From contig ML769386.1 in the NCBI GenBank assembly GCA_009733575.1, positions 790,033 to 854,032 of the forward strand: a DNA stretch of 64,000 bases, written 5' to 3'. The notes beneath the pieces are model-generated. The model made no database searches. It was not told where the DNA came from and worked only from the letters and a program-made list of their open reading frames with translations. Every line of letters starts with the position of its first letter. Position 1 is the stretch's first letter. The position numbers and the translations under genes are program-made. Positions 59,871 to 64,000 of the stretch are shown here, piece by piece. The stretch comes from Gymnopus androsaceus JB14. Lineage: Eukaryota; Basidiomycota; Agaricomycetes; Agaricales; Omphalotaceae.

Positions 59871-60602
59871 TTACTCAGAGTAAGTATGGGATGGAGCTAC
59901 TCTTGTTGGCAAACGCACCTGCGGACACCCATGGGTGAGCAAATAGTTTTTTATGATGGGAAAGTCGGCCATAGATGCATCCATCAGCGACGAGAACGGG
60001 TTATCGCGGTACTTTCCAATGAGAATATTCCCCCTCCAAGCAGCCTGTTCGTGGAATCCTCGACCTTGAATGTCACGTATCGTTTTGTTGATTGGGAATG
60101 GAAGACCATCCCTGGATACAACGGGGTAAAAGATGATGTACGGATTCGCGAATTTCCTATTCATGCAATCCAGTGCTTCAACAAGCTGCATACATATTCG
60201 ATGGTTAATCTGGCAGTCGGAAATGAATTTAATTCCAGTACCTGATATTTCCAAGCTCTTGAACCAAGATTTTCGGCAATCTGTGAACGAGGCAATTGGA
60301 ATGATAGGGTCAACAACAAAATAGGGTGTTACCCACATAATCCATATGAACTTCGGGATGAGGCATGCGAGAGGGATTGTTGATATAGGATGCGTGGTGG
60401 CCAGGGAGTGTCATTGGACTGCGAGGAATAAATTCAAATCTGCATGAGGTCGGGGGCGCTCACTGACCTTGTCATGAGCTGTACAATCGTTGGAGGACGC
60501 CCTGCGCGATAACTTCAATATATGACCAAAAAGGGCGTTGCAGGAGAAGAATGCACCGTCTGAAGGAAACAAAATTGCGTTGAAGTTGACGATGCGTTCC
60601 AT
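59871..60602 (-). CDS. Hypothetical protein, poorly resolved
   Basis: On the minus strand an ATG at 60602 starts MERIVNFNAILFPSDGAFFS; a plausible gtcagt donor after AHDK leads to a second exon. The main exon reads DPIIPIASFTDCRKSWFKSL, MNRKFANPYIIFYPVVSRDG and DASMADFPIIKNYLLTHG to a stop at 59871. Joining the pieces requires an extra base near 60315 (TLFC to VDPIIP) and a frame that I could not fix for the segment at 60330-60430. No family is recognised. The well-formed open frame and codon use make a real, possibly broken, gene more likely than chance. Confidence 0.45.
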
Positions 60603-62080
60603 AGGTATAGTACTCTAGAGTTTACGAGTGGGGATAAAATAACAGAGGTGGGAGTGATATTTTGCATTGAGGCGGAGTCCTTTTATTCTGTTCGCAACGA
60701 GGACCGAACCACGAATTCAAAGGCCTAAACGCGTGCCCAACGGTGAGTCGGATCTTTTACTCCCGTAGAGTCGTAATAATGAGGAGAAGGACCCTTGAAT
60801 ACTTGCACGTCTCGAATTCCAAGATGGCTGTAAGAATGACTTCTCTCGATCATGATCATGGTGTGGCGTGCATTACTTTGGTTGACTCGAGCTTGGATTA
60901 CCCCAGCGAGAAGCTACATCGTGGAACGGTATTAACGCCGAATCGCTAAGTCCTAGGCCTGGTGGTAGGTTCTGCTGTATGCACTAGAGTACTATCCTGG
61001 TGAAGGAAAATCGACTGAACACGCACATGCAGGTAGTACGAGGGTGGCTCGTTGCGGCGGTCGGAGTTCAGAGCATATAGCCTCACTTGAAAAGCACGAA
61101 GTGGATGGGAAGGAAGGAAGCTTGACTCCGAGGCTGGACTCGGACTCGTGTTGCGAATTTGCGAAGTTTTCACGGGTATTTCGTAGGGATCTGGTCAAAG
61201 TTCAAAAAGTCTGAGAGCGAGAAGAATAATGACTACGCATGGCGAAATCGAACGGCCGAACTACGAGGGAAAGGAAGGTGGAAGGAAGGAGCATGGTATG
61301 GCCTTTAAGATTTGCAGGAATACGGGACTCCGGAAAACCACCCACAAATTGCTAGACCTAGTAGTGCGAAGAAAGAAGCAGAGAGTCGCCCGGCGGTACC
61401 GTTTCGAACCAGAATCCTCTTTAGATTCAAAGTTTTTGACTCGAATAAAGTCCCCGTCTTATATGCTTTTCAGTTATAAGTAGAGTTGAGGTGCACGAAG
61501 GAAGCTTGAGAAGCCAGGATTGAAAATCCCGTTGATTCCATCTAGATATCCGAGTAAGTCGAGTCATTGTAGAACCTAGGCAGGAACTGTGATTCGACTG
61601 AAGAAGCAGAGCGGAAGCCAAAAAATACTATCAAACGATCTTGAACGTTGTAAACGGCCTGGGTTTCAAGCTTCTAAGTCTTTAACTTGGCGATCATGTG
61701 TAGCTTGAGATCGCTGCAACTCCAAGCCCCAGCATCGTTAGTGGCGAAGTCCATCCTATCGTCACGTCGACATGTTGCAGCCTGGAGGACATGAGTCTCA
61801 GTGACACACCTTTCACTCAAAAGACTGAAGACTCGCCCCTGGCCATTTAGCTTCTATACTTACACGAGTCAACTGCAGTCCAACACCTCAGTATCGAAAT
61901 GCGTAAGGATTACGAACCTCCAATAATGCTACATGACAAATGACAACAAAAACAGATGCTATAATAATAGAATAAGCACTCAGATGATGAGTGAGTGGAT
62001 ATGAATGTATACGGCAAAGGGAAGGAAAGGAAAAAGAAAGATAAATGAAGCAGGATGAAGGGAATGTCCTGCGATGTGTG
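60603..62080. other. 1.5 kb without a recognised gene
   Basis: Open frames at 60743-60949 and 61229-61483 show no family features, and no tRNA with a convincing cloverleaf was found. It contains the 3' flank of the C2H2 finger gene and the upstream region of the hypothetical gene at 60602. I see no transposon ends or repeats. Confidence 0.45.
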
Positions 62081-63629
62081 CTACTCCTGACTATCGTAAG
62101 GTGCTTGGGACTGGAGAGCATACTCCAACGGGTTATTACTTTTGCTGGGATAGTGTGAATACCGTCGTTGTATTCGTGGCGGCGGCGAAGACATTGTGAG
62201 CTGCGTCTCCACCTGCATCTGAGAGACATCAGCTTCACATTCATCGTCGCGTTCCAAATCCCTCGAAACAGGCAATCCCGAACGTCGAATCCTCCTCTGA
62301 GGTTGAGCTTGACTCTCAGAATCCACCGAGGAATCGAGTTTGTAGCGTTTTCGATGAAGAGAGGATTGCGATGGATCCTCGTTAAGTCTAGAGGACGGGA
62401 ATCTCGGTTTGTGAAGAGGGCCGAGTCCAAACGCAGTCTCCATTGGGGAGAGGGCAGGAGAGAGAGCCGGGGAACTTGAAGGAGACAGACCTTCGCCCCG
62501 CGACCTTTTTCGACGTGGTGCATACCATGCCTGCCTTCGAGGAGTATTTTGGACTTCGAACGACGGTGGTCGTGATGTTGCGGGCGAGGAACTATTTTGG
62601 GCACCCGGTGGCTGCGAAGTCGGTCGACGCTTTACTATGCTCCCATAGTTCCTGGCTGGCGTAGAACTCTGAGATTCTGTCTGAGTAGTAGGCAATTGGG
62701 AGGGATTTTGGGTCATCTTTGCATCCCAGTTTATCTCGTTCGCATAGAGATCTTCTTCTTCTTCTTCTCCCTTCTTCGTCTCCTCCGGTTGCTGATGCTG
62801 CCGCAACGACACCTTGTCGATGAAGGCCATCTTCATCCTCATCGTCGTCAGAATCCTCGTTTACAGGTGTCAGTTGCTCGACCACCATTGCGTGGGAGTC
62901 TGAAGACGAATTCGAGTCTCGAGAGGCTGTAAACACCAAGAGCTGACTCTGTGAAGCTGGTTTTCCAGCTTGCTGTGTACTGGTGATGACGTCTGAGAAA
63001 GTAGGTGAAGAAGGTAAAGAGCCTGGTCGTATTGAGCTGCTCGGTGAGTCGAGGGAGGCGAAGCGGGGACTGAATGAACCGATAGCATCAGAGAGGAGAA
63101 TGCTTCTCAAGTGATCGTCTTGGTCCTCCATGTCAGGGTCGGCTACATAGAAGTGGGGATTTGGTGAGGGAGATCGTCCTGGTGATGAAGATCTGGTGTG
63201 TCTTTCATCATCATCATGCCCATTAAAGGCAGAGATGGGTGGAGAGGGAAGTGAAGCAGCAGGCCCGGAATTGTTGGAATCTGTTTTGTGATAAGGCTAT
63301 TGAAAACGCGAAAGAGAACCAAAGACCAGTCTCTTACCTTGGCTGTTATGTTTCGACTCCTCTTGCACTGGATTAGACGGTTCTCCTTGCGCCGAGTGAG
63401 GAGGAGGAGGAGAGAGAAAGTTTTCCGTGTTATAGCTTTCTCCGATTCCGTCGACAGTTCTGAGTAAGTGTGGGATTGAATCCCGACTAACAGGAGTCGC
63501 AGTTCGTATATGATCCACGATTACATGCTGCATTAATTCTGGTCTGGAGCAGAACGATCTGGTACAAGCAAAACCCCATCGACAAATGCGAGGCTCTGGG
63601 CTTGGTGACCTTTGACCCTCGAAAGGCAT
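62081..63629 (-). CDS. C2H2 zinc-finger protein with long disordered region
   Basis: It starts MPFEGQRSPSPEP at 63629; residues 14-40 carry RICRWGFACTRSFCSRPELMQHV followed by IVDH, a single C2H2 finger (C-x4-C ... H-x4-H). The rest is disordered, Ser/Pro/acidic (SPSPNPHFYVADPD, DSPSSSIRPGSLPSSPTFSD, EDSDDDEDE) with a basic stretch TPRRQAWYAPRRKRSRGE and a C-terminus ending QSQAPYDSQE at 62081. One intron lies at about 63336-63292. Near 62830 one extra base separates DDDEDE from MAFIDKVSLRQHQQPEE. Such proteins are probable nuclear regulators, but no partner or target can be named. Confidence 0.7.
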
Positions 63630-64000
63630 ACCTTCTGGTATTGAACTTGGTATTCCAAAGAGAAAATCGCGTGAACTATAAGAGATCAAGCGTACAAAGT
63701 TGCCGTGAGTCCTTTATAGCTGACAATGGACAGAGTCCGATGATATGCGCGCGCAGAAGTAGATGAACGTCGGGGAGAAGTTGGGAAGAAGTCACGCGGC
63801 GATCGTGTTCTGCATGAGTAATAGTTCATGCAGGCTGAGCGCGCGTCTCTCTTCCTTCTTTCACTATGCAGTTCGAAGAAATACCAGTACTGACTTGGCT
63901 GGGCTTGGAGAAAGACTATTTGCCTTCTCCCTCTAATCAACCTATTGAATTTCTCCTCGAGCATATAAACCATCTTCCTCCTCATCTTTTACTCAAGTTC
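63630..64000. other. Window edge, upstream of the C2H2 gene
   Basis: It contains the promoter and leader of the minus-strand C2H2 gene. Open frames here are in an extended non-ATG frame upstream of that gene or on the opposite strand without family features. Confidence 0.4.

Noticed and set aside
60655..60740. Possible tRNA on the minus strand (GGTTCGGTCC with a CTTTGAA anticodon-like loop)
   Set aside because: The anticodon and T stems do not pair and no matching 5' acceptor strand exists.
61380..61420. TTCGAA-containing stretch resembling a tRNA T arm
   Set aside because: The flanking bases do not form a 5-bp stem and no cloverleaf could be drawn on either strand.
61888..62604. Long minus-strand frame of 238 codons
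   Set aside because: It overlaps the C2H2 protein exon in another frame and has Arg/Ser-rich shadow composition with no family features.

Overview
The window is eukaryotic nuclear DNA from a filamentous basidiomycete, most likely a mushroom-forming Agaricomycete. Nearly every gene is broken by short (about 45-60 base) GT..AG introns, genes are packed on both strands with small gaps, and the proteins have a basidiomycete character (alpha-tubulin, exocyst Sec15, Grr1-type F-box/LRR protein, OTT_1508-like deaminase, Vtc1, beta-mannosidase). There are no bacterial-type signals, no rRNA, and no tRNA or CRISPR array that I could support.

Layout. 0.7-13 kb: ARF1, SEC15, a HAD sugar-phosphatase, the CPSF100/Cft2 3'-end processing factor and a hormone-sensitive-lipase-type hydrolase. 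13-17 kb: two tandem alpha-tubulin genes. 17-29.7 kb: a rearranged block in which an approximately 0.8 kb direct repeat (alpha-tubulin 3' end plus deaminase 3' end) flanks 9.2 kb holding decayed coding sequence, an orphan gene and a UPF1-like superfamily-1 helicase; an intact OTT_1508-like deaminase follows. 30-36.5 kb: a large membrane protein and glutaminyl-tRNA synthetase. 36.6-43.5 kb: a tandem 2.6 kb duplication giving two AAA ATPase genes, each divergent from SWC4 or a broken SWC4 5' end. 43.8-50 kb: VTC1, U1-C and LSM3 (start codons 50 bases apart), a small conserved gene and a Grr1-like F-box gene. 50-64 kb: a serine-rich membrane-anchored protein, GH2 beta-mannosidase, a broken APH-type kinase, a PAF-acetylhydrolase-like hydrolase, a cytochrome-b5-like (MAPR) protein, a poorly resolved gene and a C2H2 finger protein.

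Most genes are unrelated housekeeping genes. Functional links are limited to RNA processing (CFT2, U1-C, LSM3, the helicase), secretion and membrane traffic (ARF1, SEC15) and divergent promoters that could co-regulate neighbours. The most informative features are structural: reciprocal-truncation segmental duplication, a tandem duplicate with an intron present in only one copy, local tandem repeats, promoter palindromes, and many one-base frame breaks in otherwise well conserved genes. The frame breaks are mostly insertions and share no motif, so assembly or sequencing error is the leading explanation. Exon boundaries were inferred by eye from GT..AG signals and protein continuity; gene limits are start-to-stop spans including introns.
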